A stretch of 6,860 nucleotides of DNA from Prevotellaceae bacterium. GTDB taxonomy: Bacteria; Bacteroidota; Bacteroidia; Bacteroidales; Bacteroidaceae. The DNA is taken from assembly GCA_003150315.1 (NCBI GenBank), contig QAML01000010.1, forward strand, positions 1-6,860, written 5' to 3'. Both the position numbers and the translations under genes were made by a program. Below are positions 1-4,267 of the stretch, piece after piece. The first letter of the stretch is position 1. Each line of letters opens with the position of its first letter. Under the pieces are notes generated by a model, which saw only the letters and a program-made list of their open reading frames with translations, searched no databases and was not told the origin of the DNA.

Positions 1-93
1 GTTGTAGAAAATGCCACTGTGTCATCAAGTGAACGCCTTGCACAAAGATATGAGAAGATTATCACACGTTTAGACGAGAGATCTTTATCATAA
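1..93 (+). CDS. C-terminal fragment of an unrecognised protein
   Basis: The window opens inside a reading frame that runs 30 codons to a TAA stop. The visible tail is hydrophilic and probably helical, containing ERLAQRYEKIITRLDERSLS, with alternating charged and hydrophobic residues typical of a C-terminal helix. No start or domain is visible, so I cannot name the family. The final codons and stop fall inside a hairpin (74-105), the same compact gene-end/terminator arrangement seen twice more in this window. Confidence that the frame is coding is moderate because only 30 codons are visible. Confidence 0.5.
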   Translation, partial: VVENATVSSSERLAQRYEKIITRLDERSLS

Positions 94-114
94 ATGATTT
101 CTCGTGGGATTTTT
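74..114 (+). terminator. Probable intrinsic terminator overlapping the upstream stop codon
   Basis: ACGAGAGATC (74-83) pairs with GATTTCTCGT (96-105) in a 10-bp stem with one G-U pair and a 12-nt loop that contains the stop codon. GGGATTTTT follows. The T-run starts a few bases after the stem, so efficiency is uncertain. Confidence 0.55.
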
Positions 115-410
115 ACATAATTCAAATTATTGTTTTTCACCTTCTTTCTATTCTAAAATAATATTCTCCATCTTGGCTTTCAAAAGTCGTCAACTTTTAC
201 ATTTATGAAATTGTCAAAAATTCATTTGGGTACATGTATAGCGTACCCAAAAGTAAAAATTTTCTTCATTTGGGTACATGTCAGGTGTGGATTTGTGTAG
301 GTCAATATCTATATAGACTCATATTATCAAGAGAAGAATATTTCGTTTGTATTTCGCTTACGCTACATACAAACTCTTTAAATTTTTGGTTGATTTAGTT
401 GTCTATAGTA
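94..410. other. Gene-free intergenic region
   Basis: I see no credible gene here on either strand. It is AT-rich and holds the repeats at 221-281 and a hairpin at 345-374 (GTTTGTAT and ATACAAAC, 8 bp). It separates the rightward gene ending at 93 from the leftward pair ending at 411, so both transcription units end in it. Confidence 0.6.
221..281. repeat. 17-bp direct repeat with a 9-bp inverted repeat
   Basis: The 17-mer TTCATTTGGGTACATGT occurs exactly at 221-237 and 265-281, 44 bp apart start to start. Within the first copy, TTTGGGTAC (225-233) is the inverse of GTACCCAAA (243-251), giving a 9-bp stem and 9-nt loop. Read leftward, the hairpin is followed by TGAATTTTTG, so it could terminate the leftward operon. 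A protein-binding site or iteron pair is an alternative. Confidence 0.6.
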
Positions 411-809
411 TTATTCTCTTTCTGAAGTATCGTTTTGTTTTAAATCTACATATTTATTACAAATATCTTTTACAAAGAATACTGGTAATCTATTATGAAG
501 TCTTTCATATACTTCTTCGTCTGGTATATGTACATAATATAATTTATCTTTTTGTCTTTGCTCTCTGATTATATTTAATTCTTTATTGCATTCACCATTT
601 TTTAATGTATCACCTATTTTTCCACAGATAGTACAATAGCTGCTTAATATTGTGTGTATACTGGTTTTGCCATTAAAATCAAATTTATATTGAGTTAGAC
701 ATTCTTCATACTGATGTTTATGTTTTGATTTGGCTTTGCTTTTGGAAATATCACTGCCGGTAGATTTGTGATATTTTGGAATTTCGTTCACTGTTTCTTG
801 TTGTCTCAT
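411..809 (-). CDS. Unrecognised 132-aa protein with a Cys-x-x-Cys motif
   Basis: The protein is hydrophilic. It has a Lys/Ser/His-rich stretch near residues 20-32 (KSKAKSKHKHQYEECL) and a CTICG motif near residue 60, followed by another Cys about 14 residues later, so a small metal-binding or zinc-ribbon-like fold is possible but unproven. The start is well supported: its ATG abuts the TAA of the upstream leftward gene (taaATG) and an AGGAG lies about 9 nt upstream, inside that gene's last codons. The two are therefore almost certainly co-transcribed and translationally coupled. I recall similar Cys-containing short proteins in Clostridia phages and plasmids, but I can name no function. Confidence 0.75.
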   Translation of the reverse strand: MRQQETVNEIPKYHKSTGSDISKSKAKSKHKHQYEECLTQYKFDFNGKTSIHTILSSYCTICGKIGDTLKNGECNKELNIIREQRQKDKLYYVHIPDEEVYERLHNRLPVFFVKDICNKYVDLKQNDTSERE

Positions 810-1220
810 TTACTTAAATCTCCTTCTTTTAATATTAGTTATCTGATTACATAATCTTTTAGGTATATAACATCCTGCCCAGTAGACTAAAGGATTTGTT
901 AATGGAATTACTTTCTCAAGATTACAATCATATACCATTATGTCATCAGGTACTTCTGCTTCATAACATGGAACTTTATGTTTGAGATGGTTAAGAGATT
1001 GATTATCTTTATACCCATCTATAAAGAACCATAAACCTTCCTGTAAGTCTTCCTTATGATTGTTATAGAAGAGAGTGTGTTGTTGTTTTAATTGCTGCAT
1101 AATATATTCCATTCCAGGATAATCTTTTGGATTCAAATTTTGCCATGCTTCAAATATACGGATATGATGTGTTTGCTTTTGCGGTGTAAAAGCCGTTGAA
1201 GAGTATCTGATGATTTTCAT
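810..1220 (-). CDS. Unrecognised 136-aa protein, first gene of a leftward pair
   Basis: The ATG is preceded by AAAGGA about 9 nt upstream, a good ribosome binding site. The protein has aromatic and tryptophan residues spaced as in a compact globular domain (EAWQNL near residue 24, GLWFFIDGY near 62, VYWAGCYIP near 112) and a basic tail KRRRFK. The middle segment, CYEAEVPDDIMVYDCNLEKV, loosely recalls small DUF3841-type proteins, but this is a weak impression and I assign no function. There is no signal peptide or membrane segment. It sits upstream of, and directly abuts, the 132-aa gene, suggesting a two-gene operon whose products act together. Confidence 0.75.
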   Translation of the reverse strand: MKIIRYSSTAFTPQKQTHHIRIFEAWQNLNPKDYPGMEYIMQQLKQQHTLFYNNHKEDLQEGLWFFIDGYKDNQSLNHLKHKVPCYEAEVPDDIMVYDCNLEKVIPLTNPLVYWAGCYIPKRLCNQITNIKRRRFK

Positions 1221-1285
1221 TTTTGATGTTCCTTTCTTGATGTGCGATGATATGTAATTATTCTCTGTTTTAATTTTATTTAAGG

Positions 1286-1319
1286 CATAAAAATAAGACA
1301 GTAGTTGTACTGTCCTTAT
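1286..1319 (-). terminator. Possible leftward terminator or attenuator before the 136-aa gene
   Basis: On the minus strand, ATAAGGACAGTA (1319-1308) pairs with TACTGTCTTAT (1303-1293) around a 4-nt loop with one bulge, and TTTTTATG follows. It would stop leftward transcription about 70 nt before the 136-aa gene, so that gene's own promoter should lie within 1221-1290, or the hairpin acts as a leader attenuator. Confidence 0.5.
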
Positions 1320-1344
1320 ATAATAGAATTTTCTATTATTTTTA
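1320..1344 (+). other. AT-rich perfect inverted repeat
   Basis: ATAATAGAA (1320-1328) and TTCTATTAT (1331-1339) form a 9-bp inverted repeat with a 2-base centre. It lies next to the 1293-1319 hairpin and is followed by TTTTATT on the plus strand. It could be a repressor site or part of a bidirectional terminator. Confidence 0.4.
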
Positions 1345-1390
1345 TTAGTGTAGTAGGTTGATTATATAAATGTTGAGTATAGTTTTTGAG

Positions 1391-1409
1391 TACCCCTATG
1401 TTGGGGGTA
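1391..1409 (+). other. GC-clamped hairpin in the AT-rich intergenic region
   Basis: TACCCC (1391-1396) pairs with GGGGTA (1404-1409) around a 7-nt loop. It is conspicuous in otherwise G/T-rich sequence. No T-run follows on either strand, so it is not an obvious terminator. Confidence 0.4.
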
Positions 1410-1906
1410 AATTTAATGATTTAAGGCTGATTTTGGATTTTAGTTGTTAGATGGATATTTTATCATTGGATATAGTTTGAGTGAAATTTGGATTGATTTC
1501 GTGCGATTTAGTCTAAGGATTGGGGTGTGAGATGGGTTGATATATAGTGATTGTGATTTGCCGGTCATGTGTTAAATGATAAGTGATGTTGTTTTGGTAG
1601 TCTGGTAAAAATGGATATCGAAGAAATGCTTATATATTAAGAATATTTTTGATTTTTAATGTTGAATTTAGATAAAAATGATTTTGATTTTTGGGTTGGA
1701 AAGTGGCTGGAATGCTTGATTTTAGTGGGTTTTGACGATATGTGGTACGATAAGTGATAAATTATGCCTAAATGACAGATTTGCCTTATTTTTATGGGAT
1801 TTTTGATGATTAAGATGAGGTAAATTTTTAGAGTTAGTGTGTAGATGAATCTGCTATATGGTTTATTGAAAAATGGATGATCTTTTTTAGTTTTTGCCAC
1901 CCCGAT

Positions 1907-1954
1907 CTATTATAACTACGGTATTTCTATATTTTTCCGTAGGATTGATAATAG
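1907..1954. repeat. Imperfect inverted repeat next to the SOS boxes
   Basis: CTATTAT (1907-1913) and CTACGG (1916-1921) are mirrored by CCGTAG (1937-1942) and ATAATAG (1948-1954), giving two consecutive paired segments around a 15-nt loop. Its right end overlaps the first SOS box and a possible leftward -10 (TATTAT, 1953-1948), so it may be an operator or a leader hairpin. Confidence 0.45.
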
Positions 1955-1966
1955 AACAAATGTTCG
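1953..1966. promoter_or_regulatory. Putative LexA/DinR SOS box 1
   Basis: AGAACAAATGTTCG contains an exact GAAC-N4-GTTC palindrome (1954-1965), the core of the Gram-positive LexA (DinR) operator. It overlaps a possible leftward -10 (TATTAT at 1953-1948). LexA binding is inferred from motif match only. Confidence 0.6.
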
Positions 1967-2003
1967 GTAAAATCAGATCTGGACTATTTGAGCAGAACAC
2001 GCT

Positions 2004-2017
2004 CGAACATATGTTTG
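2004..2017. promoter_or_regulatory. Putative LexA/DinR SOS box 2 with adjacent -10
   Basis: CGAACATATGTTTG matches the CGAAC-RNRY-GTTY Gram-positive SOS operator over 13 of its 13 positions; only the last core base departs from perfect symmetry. An exact TATAAT follows at 2021-2026, so the box occupies the -35/-10 spacer of a rightward promoter whose -35 is poor. Two boxes 51 bp apart, centre to centre, raise confidence in SOS control. Confidence 0.65.
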
Positions 2018-2052
2018 TATTATAATTTTATCGTGATTTTTGAAAAATAATA

Positions 2053-2094
2053 CTTGACATATATCAAGTATCTGTTATAATAAGAATTGTCAAG
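2053..2094 (+). promoter_or_regulatory. Promoter P1 flanked by CTTGAC/GTCAAG
   Basis: TTGACA (2054-2059), a 16-bp spacer and TATAAT (2076-2081) form a perfect sigma-A hexamer pair. CTTGAC (2053-2058) overlaps the -35 and its inverse GTCAAG (2089-2094) lies at the expected start of transcription. An additional short palindrome, CTTGACATATATCAAG, covers the -35. Confidence 0.85.
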
Positions 2095-2131
2095 AGGATA
2101 ACAAAATACAATAACAACTTAAAAAATACTT

Positions 2132-2175
2132 CTTGACATAATAAAAGGTATCTGTTATACTCGTATTAAGTCAAG
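2132..2175 (+). promoter_or_regulatory. Promoter P2 flanked by CTTGAC/GTCAAG
   Basis: TTGACA (2133-2138), a 17-bp spacer and TATACT (2156-2161). The spacer end TATCTGTTATA is shared with P1, showing duplication. CTTGAC (2132-2137) and GTCAAG (2170-2175) flank it in the same geometry as P1. Confidence 0.8.
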
Positions 2176-2240
2176 CGAATAAAAATTTTAAATGTGAGAA
2201 AAACAGCGTTCGGACACTCCAAAAAAAGATAAAAATAATG

Positions 2241-2284
2241 CTTGACAAGAAACAAGCAAGATGATACACTTTAAACAAGTCAAG
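2241..2284 (+). promoter_or_regulatory. Promoter P3 flanked by CTTGAC/GTCAAG
   Basis: TTGACA (2242-2247), a 17-bp spacer and TACACT (2265-2270). CTTGAC (2241-2246) and GTCAAG (2279-2284) flank it. The initially transcribed sequence GTCAAGCAGATAACAA resembles that of P1 (GTCAAGAGGATAACAA). It is the promoter nearest the structured region, predicted start near 2278. Confidence 0.75.
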
Positions 2285-2305
2285 CAGATAACAACGACTT
2301 GACAA

Positions 2306-2338
2306 AAGGGCATAAGTACCGCAAATACTTACACCCTT
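2306..2338 (+). other. Strong hairpin in the leader of the structured RNA
   Basis: AAGGG (2306-2310) and TAAGTA (2313-2318) pair with TACTTA (2326-2331) and CCCTT (2334-2338). They are separated by a symmetrical CA/CA internal loop and closed by a 7-nt loop. No T-run follows, so it reads as RNA structure rather than a terminator. Confidence 0.6.
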
Positions 2339-2424
2339 ATAGTGGATAGCATGAGAACACGCTAGCACCTAGCAATACATATTCTAGCATATTTCATGCA
2401 AAAATTCCACAAAAATATTATCTT

Positions 2425-2473
2425 TTCCCATCCGTGGGAACTGATACAACCGCAAAGGTTCATCCGTGAACTT
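2425..2473 (+). other. Twin hairpins with identical AUCCGU loops
   Basis: TTCCCA-tccg-TGGGAA (2425-2440) and AGGTTCA-tccg-TGAACTT (2456-2473, approximate) have different stems but the same UCCG tetraloop (UNCG type) closed by an A-U pair. Stem sequences that differ while the loop is identical suggest RNA-level selection on the loop. TCCGTGG (2431-2437) is also complementary to CCACGGA (2771-2777), a possible alternative long-range pairing. Confidence 0.6.
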
Positions 2474-2786
2474 GAGCAAAAACCGCACCTTGAAAAATAA
2501 ATATTTAAAATAACTAAACTATGATAGAACATAGACTTGTTATAGAATAGGTTCTCTATCCCATCTCAAAAAAGTAGTGCACGGTAACTGTGTATAGGAA
2601 TATGAGTTTACAATCTGCCACAGCGGAGTATATGACAAGTTTAGAGTATGCTCAAAAAACTATCTGAACTGTGAAAAATTTTAAATATTTTATACCGTTC
2701 TTTTAAGATTAACAAAACCGTGTAAACCTTTGAAAGCAAGGAGCAGGCGTTGTCTGTATGGGTAATCCATCCACGGAAGTAGGGAC

Positions 2787-2843
2787 TACTTGTGACCATG
2801 CAAGAATTAAGGGCATGTACTGGGTTCGATTCCCACACAAGTA
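2787..2843 (+). ncRNA. tRNA-like structure without a D-arm
   Basis: TACTTGTG (2787-2794) pairs with CACAAGTA (2836-2843) as an 8-bp acceptor-like stem. TGGG-TTCGATT-CCCA (2821-2835) is a T-arm whose 7-nt loop fits the T-loop consensus TTCRANY. Together they give 12 stacked base pairs, as in real tRNA (7+5). Between them CATGC (2797-2801) pairs with GCATG (2813-2817) around an 11-nt loop. There is no D-arm, no normal 7-nt anticodon loop and no encoded CCA. It is therefore not a functional tRNA, but it could be recognised by RNase P, RNase Z or elongation factors as the 3' domain of the RNA. Confidence 0.6.
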
Positions 2844-2908
2844 TTAAGGCTATATGCCTATTATAACAATCACACTACAACTATATAAAAATTTAAGGAG
2901 GTACTATT

Positions 2909-3538
2909 ATGAGTACAAAAACTAACACAACAAAAAAAGCTACTATCAACACAGCATCTGTAAAGGTTCAGTTTATGACTTCATCAAAGGACTTTACTGA
3001 GACTATGGCTAAATTCTGGGTTGCAATTAATCAGATGGCAGATAAAAAGCTTGTTCTTCAGAATAACTTACGGATTAGTCAGGAGTGGGCAGAGCTTAAG
3101 AAGGATGATGCTGAGGCTCAGGCTATGTATTTAGCAGATGTAGAGAAGTATCAGGCACAGTATGACGCATTTAAGAAGGATTATGATGAGCGTATTAAGT
3201 CATGCTATGAACTCATCACAGATGAATTATACGTTGCTTACACTACATCAGAGGAAGAGTTTAAGAAGGCTATCAAAGAGTGGTTCTCAGCTCAGAAAAT
3301 TGAGGCTACGCCTACACTTGTTGGTTTTATGACTATAGCAGTAGGTTATAAAAATAGTAGCAATAAACAGTTATTCAAGACTGGTAATGCCTTATCTTAC
3401 AAGGCTAAAACTACATTCAAAAATAGCTTTATGAGAGCACTTGCACAGCTTATGAAGGATAAGAATGCACTCAAGGTGGATGCTTACAAATATACATATG
3501 TTGAACCGGAAAAGAAAAATAATAAGAAGTCAAAGTAA
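2909..3538 (+). CDS. Unrecognised 209-aa lysine-rich protein
   Basis: A strong AAGGAGG lies 7 nt before the ATG. The protein is soluble, with a Thr/Lys-rich N-terminus (residues 1-20), a long helical, probably coiled-coil segment rich in Lys, Glu, Ala and Tyr (about 60-100, including DVEKYQAQYDAFKKDYDERI), a more globular middle with a single Trp-containing helix (KKAIKEWFSAQ) and a basic C-terminal tail ending KKNNKKSK. There is no signal peptide, membrane segment or catalytic motif I recognise. It is the first gene after the candidate structured RNA, only 65 nt from the tRNA-like fold, and may share its transcripts. The lysine-rich ends make nucleic-acid binding conceivable, which is speculation. 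A phage or plasmid structural or accessory protein is equally possible. Confidence 0.8.
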   Translation: MSTKTNTTKKATINTASVKVQFMTSSKDFTETMAKFWVAINQMADKKLVLQNNLRISQEWAELKKDDAEAQAMYLADVEKYQAQYDAFKKDYDERIKSCYELITDELYVAYTTSEEEFKKAIKEWFSAQKIEATPTLVGFMTIAVGYKNSSNKQLFKTGNALSYKAKTTFKNSFMRALAQLMKDKNALKVDAYKYTYVEPEKKNNKKSK

Positions 3539-3539
3539 C

Positions 3540-3568
3540 TTGTAAATATACAATAAATCCGCTATACT
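3540..3568 (+). promoter_or_regulatory. Promoter for the 50-53-aa gene
   Basis: TTGTAA (3540-3545), a 17-bp spacer and TATACT (3563-3568), starting right after the stop of the 209-aa gene. The predicted start near 3575 leaves a very short leader with the ribosome binding site. Confidence 0.6.
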
Positions 3569-3591
3569 ATAACTAGGAAGGCGGTGGAAGG

Positions 3592-3753
3592 ATGGATAAT
3601 ATGCCAACGGATATTCAATTCAAAGATGACTTACGCAAAGAACTCATAATGTATGAGGATTATTTAGATTTGCTTAAAAATGGAGAAATAGAAAAACTCA
3701 AGAAAAAGTTTGAGGATAACATTAAGCGAATCAATGAAAGTTTACAGGATTAG
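3592..3753 (+). CDS. Small acidic/basic helical protein, 50-53 aa
   Basis: The frame MDNMPTDIQFKDDLRKELIM... ends at TAG (3751-3753). Two starts are possible: ATG at 3592 (53 aa), with GGTGG four bases upstream, or ATG at 3601 (50 aa, starting MPTDIQFKDDL), with GGTGGAAGG at better spacing; I favour 3601 slightly. The product is almost entirely charged and helix-forming, with YEDYLDLLKNGEIEKLKKKFED suggesting two helices separated by a turn at NG. It has its own promoter and an excellent terminator, making a single-gene unit. I recall similar small proteins in Clostridia mobile elements but know no function. Confidence 0.75.
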   Translation: MDNMPTDIQFKDDLRKELIMYEDYLDLLKNGEIEKLKKKFEDNIKRINESLQD

Positions 3754-3766
3754 TGCATAGTTAGAG

Positions 3767-3797
3767 GAGCAGACTAACGCAATTGGTCTGCTCTTTT
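3767..3797 (+). terminator. Intrinsic terminator after the 50-53-aa gene
   Basis: GAGCAGAC (3767-3774) pairs with GTCTGCTC (3786-3793) in an 8-bp stem that can extend inward, followed by TTTT. Confidence 0.85.
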
Positions 3798-3812
3798 ATA
3801 GTGTGCATTATC

Positions 3813-3851
3813 AAGATAGCACTTGAAAAAAGTCAAATAATATGCTATCTT
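3813..3851 (+). promoter_or_regulatory. Promoter and likely autoregulatory operator of the XRE gene
   Basis: AAGATAGCA (3813-3821) and TGCTATCTT (3843-3851) form a perfect 9-bp inverted repeat. Between and across them lie TTGAAA (3823-3828), a 17-bp spacer and TATCTT (3846-3851). The right arm covers the -10, so a dimeric repressor bound here would block transcription. The adjacent XRE regulator is the obvious candidate ligand. Confidence 0.6.
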
Positions 3852-3876
3852 TGTACAGGTAAAGGAGATGAGAATT

Positions 3877-4173
3877 ATGATAGTATATTATAAACTTGAT
3901 GCATTACTTAAAGAACGCAAAATAACAAAAACTCAGCTTACAAAAGACACCGGCATTAGCACTAATATTGTGTCAAAAATTAGTAAAAATGAAGGATTTA
4001 AAACAGAAACCATAGATAGACTATGCGAATATCTTCAAGTCCAGCCGTCAGAAATTATGGAATGGATTCCAAATGAAGAGTACGAGAAACAAAAACAAAA
4101 TGCTAAAAATGCCGAAAAACAAGCCATCGAAGCACAAATAGCAGAATTACAAGCGAAATTAAAAACAATGTAA
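3877..4173 (+). CDS. XRE/Cro-type helix-turn-helix regulator, 98 aa
   Basis: The N-terminal domain (about residues 4-67) matches the small Cro/C1-type HTH fold (HTH_26-like): YKLDALLKERKITKTQLTKD, then TGISTNIVSKISK as the turn and recognition helix, then TIDRLCEYLQVQPSEIMEWIP, the typical closing helices. Residues 68-98 form a Lys/Gln/Ala/Glu-rich helix, probably a coiled coil for dimerisation (KQAIEAQIAELQAKLKTM). I chose ATG 3877 because AAAGGAG (3861-3867) sits 9 nt upstream; the in-frame ATG at 3868 directly abuts that site and would add only three residues. The palindrome over its own promoter suggests negative autoregulation. It could control the downstream small-gene cluster, though a strong terminator separates them. 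Confidence 0.9.
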   Translation: MIVYYKLDALLKERKITKTQLTKDTGISTNIVSKISKNEGFKTETIDRLCEYLQVQPSEIMEWIPNEEYEKQKQNAKNAEKQAIEAQIAELQAKLKTM

Positions 4174-4205
4174 TTATGCTCATAGTATCATAAAGCACAA
4201 ATCAA

Positions 4206-4238
4206 AGCATCTTATCAATTCGATAGGGTGCTATTTTT
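4206..4238 (+). terminator. Intrinsic terminator after the XRE gene
   Basis: An 11-bp stem joins AGCATCTTATC (4206-4216) to GATAGGGTGCT (4222-4232), with two G-U pairs and loop AATTC, followed by ATTTTTAT. The next start codon is only 29 nt beyond. Confidence 0.85.
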
Positions 4239-4267
4239 ATACCCAAAACCAGGGAGGTGAACGCAAA

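Larger units (their letters stand above)
1221..1900. other. Gene-free region with extreme G/T strand bias
   Basis: No convincing gene is visible over about 680 bp. From about 1380 to 1900 the plus strand is rich in G and T and very poor in C: in the four 60-base blocks starting at 1441, 1501, 1561 and 1681 I count roughly 72 G and 12 C. A leftward frame (1637-1900) is open, but it starts with GTG without a ribosome binding site and encodes a low-complexity Ile/Lys/Ser/His string, so I do not call it. GATAAGTGAT occurs twice (near 1578 and 1749). Hairpins lie at 1293-1319, 1320-1339 and 1391-1409. Confidence 0.6.
2053..2303 (+). repeat. Tandem diverged promoter units with alternating CTTGAC/GTCAAG
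   Basis: CTTGAC at 2053, 2132, 2241 and 2298 alternates with GTCAAG at 2089, 2170 and 2279. Within each promoter the two hexamers are 36-38 bp apart, start to start. The fourth CTTGAC has no clear -10 and instead could pair in RNA with the GTCAAG at 2279. Unit starts are 79, 109 and 57 bp apart, so these are diverged copies rather than a regular array. Confidence 0.75.
2278..2843 (+). ncRNA. Candidate large structured non-coding RNA (about 565 nt)
   Basis: No credible ORF exists in this stretch, while many helices can be drawn: GTGGA/TCCAC (2342-2346 with 2406-2410) plus GCATGA/TCATGC (2349-2354 with 2394-2399) enclosing GCTAG-cac-CTAGC; two hairpins at 2425-2440 and 2456-2473 sharing the loop context AUCCGU; CTATG/CATAG at 2519-2534; a continuous 13-bp helix joining 2532-2544 to 2631-2643; CTGTG/CACAG (2588-2592 with 2619-2623); CCGTG/CACGG (2718-2722 with 2772-2776) enclosing hairpins at 2727-2741 and 2758-2770; and a tRNA-like 3' end. 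Three strong promoters lie immediately upstream, and the next gene starts after the tRNA-like fold. Size and mobile-element setting resemble the ROOL and GOLLD RNA classes, which are known from phages and often lie near tRNAs. Family membership is inference; ends are approximate. A long regulated 5' leader of the 209-aa gene is the alternative. Confidence 0.6.

Noticed and set aside
347..568. Rightward 73-codon frame
   Set aside because: Largely antisense to the better supported leftward 132-aa gene; hydrophobic, Tyr/Leu/Ile-rich product typical of a shadow frame.
1637..1900. Leftward 87-codon open frame
   Set aside because: GTG start with no ribosome binding site, preceded closely by an in-frame stop; low-complexity Ile/Lys/Ser/His product explained by the strand bias of the region.
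2053..2303. CRISPR array
   Set aside because: Repeated hexamers alternate in orientation, are only 6 bp, and coincide with promoter elements; spacing is irregular.
2171..2368. Leftward 65-codon frame
   Set aside because: It lies opposite the promoter array and leader, has no ribosome binding site I can support, and gives a hydrophobic low-complexity product.
2641..2838. Leftward 65-codon frame beginning MWESNP
   Set aside because: The opening residues are the antisense of a T-arm, a familiar artefact opposite tRNA-like sequence; the frame crosses the structured RNA.
2533..2843. tmRNA
   Set aside because: ACTTGT at 2535 could pair with ACAAGT at the 3' end, but there is no tmRNA 5' D-loop consensus and no tag-like reading frame; a local acceptor partner at 2787-2794 pairs better.
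2788..2843. Canonical tRNA gene
   Set aside because: Only about 57 nt, with no D-arm, an 11-nt middle loop and no encoded CCA; called tRNA-like instead.
2844..2870. Intrinsic terminator after the tRNA-like fold
   Set aside because: AGGC-tatat-GCCT is only 4 bp and is not followed by a T-run, so I cannot support termination there.
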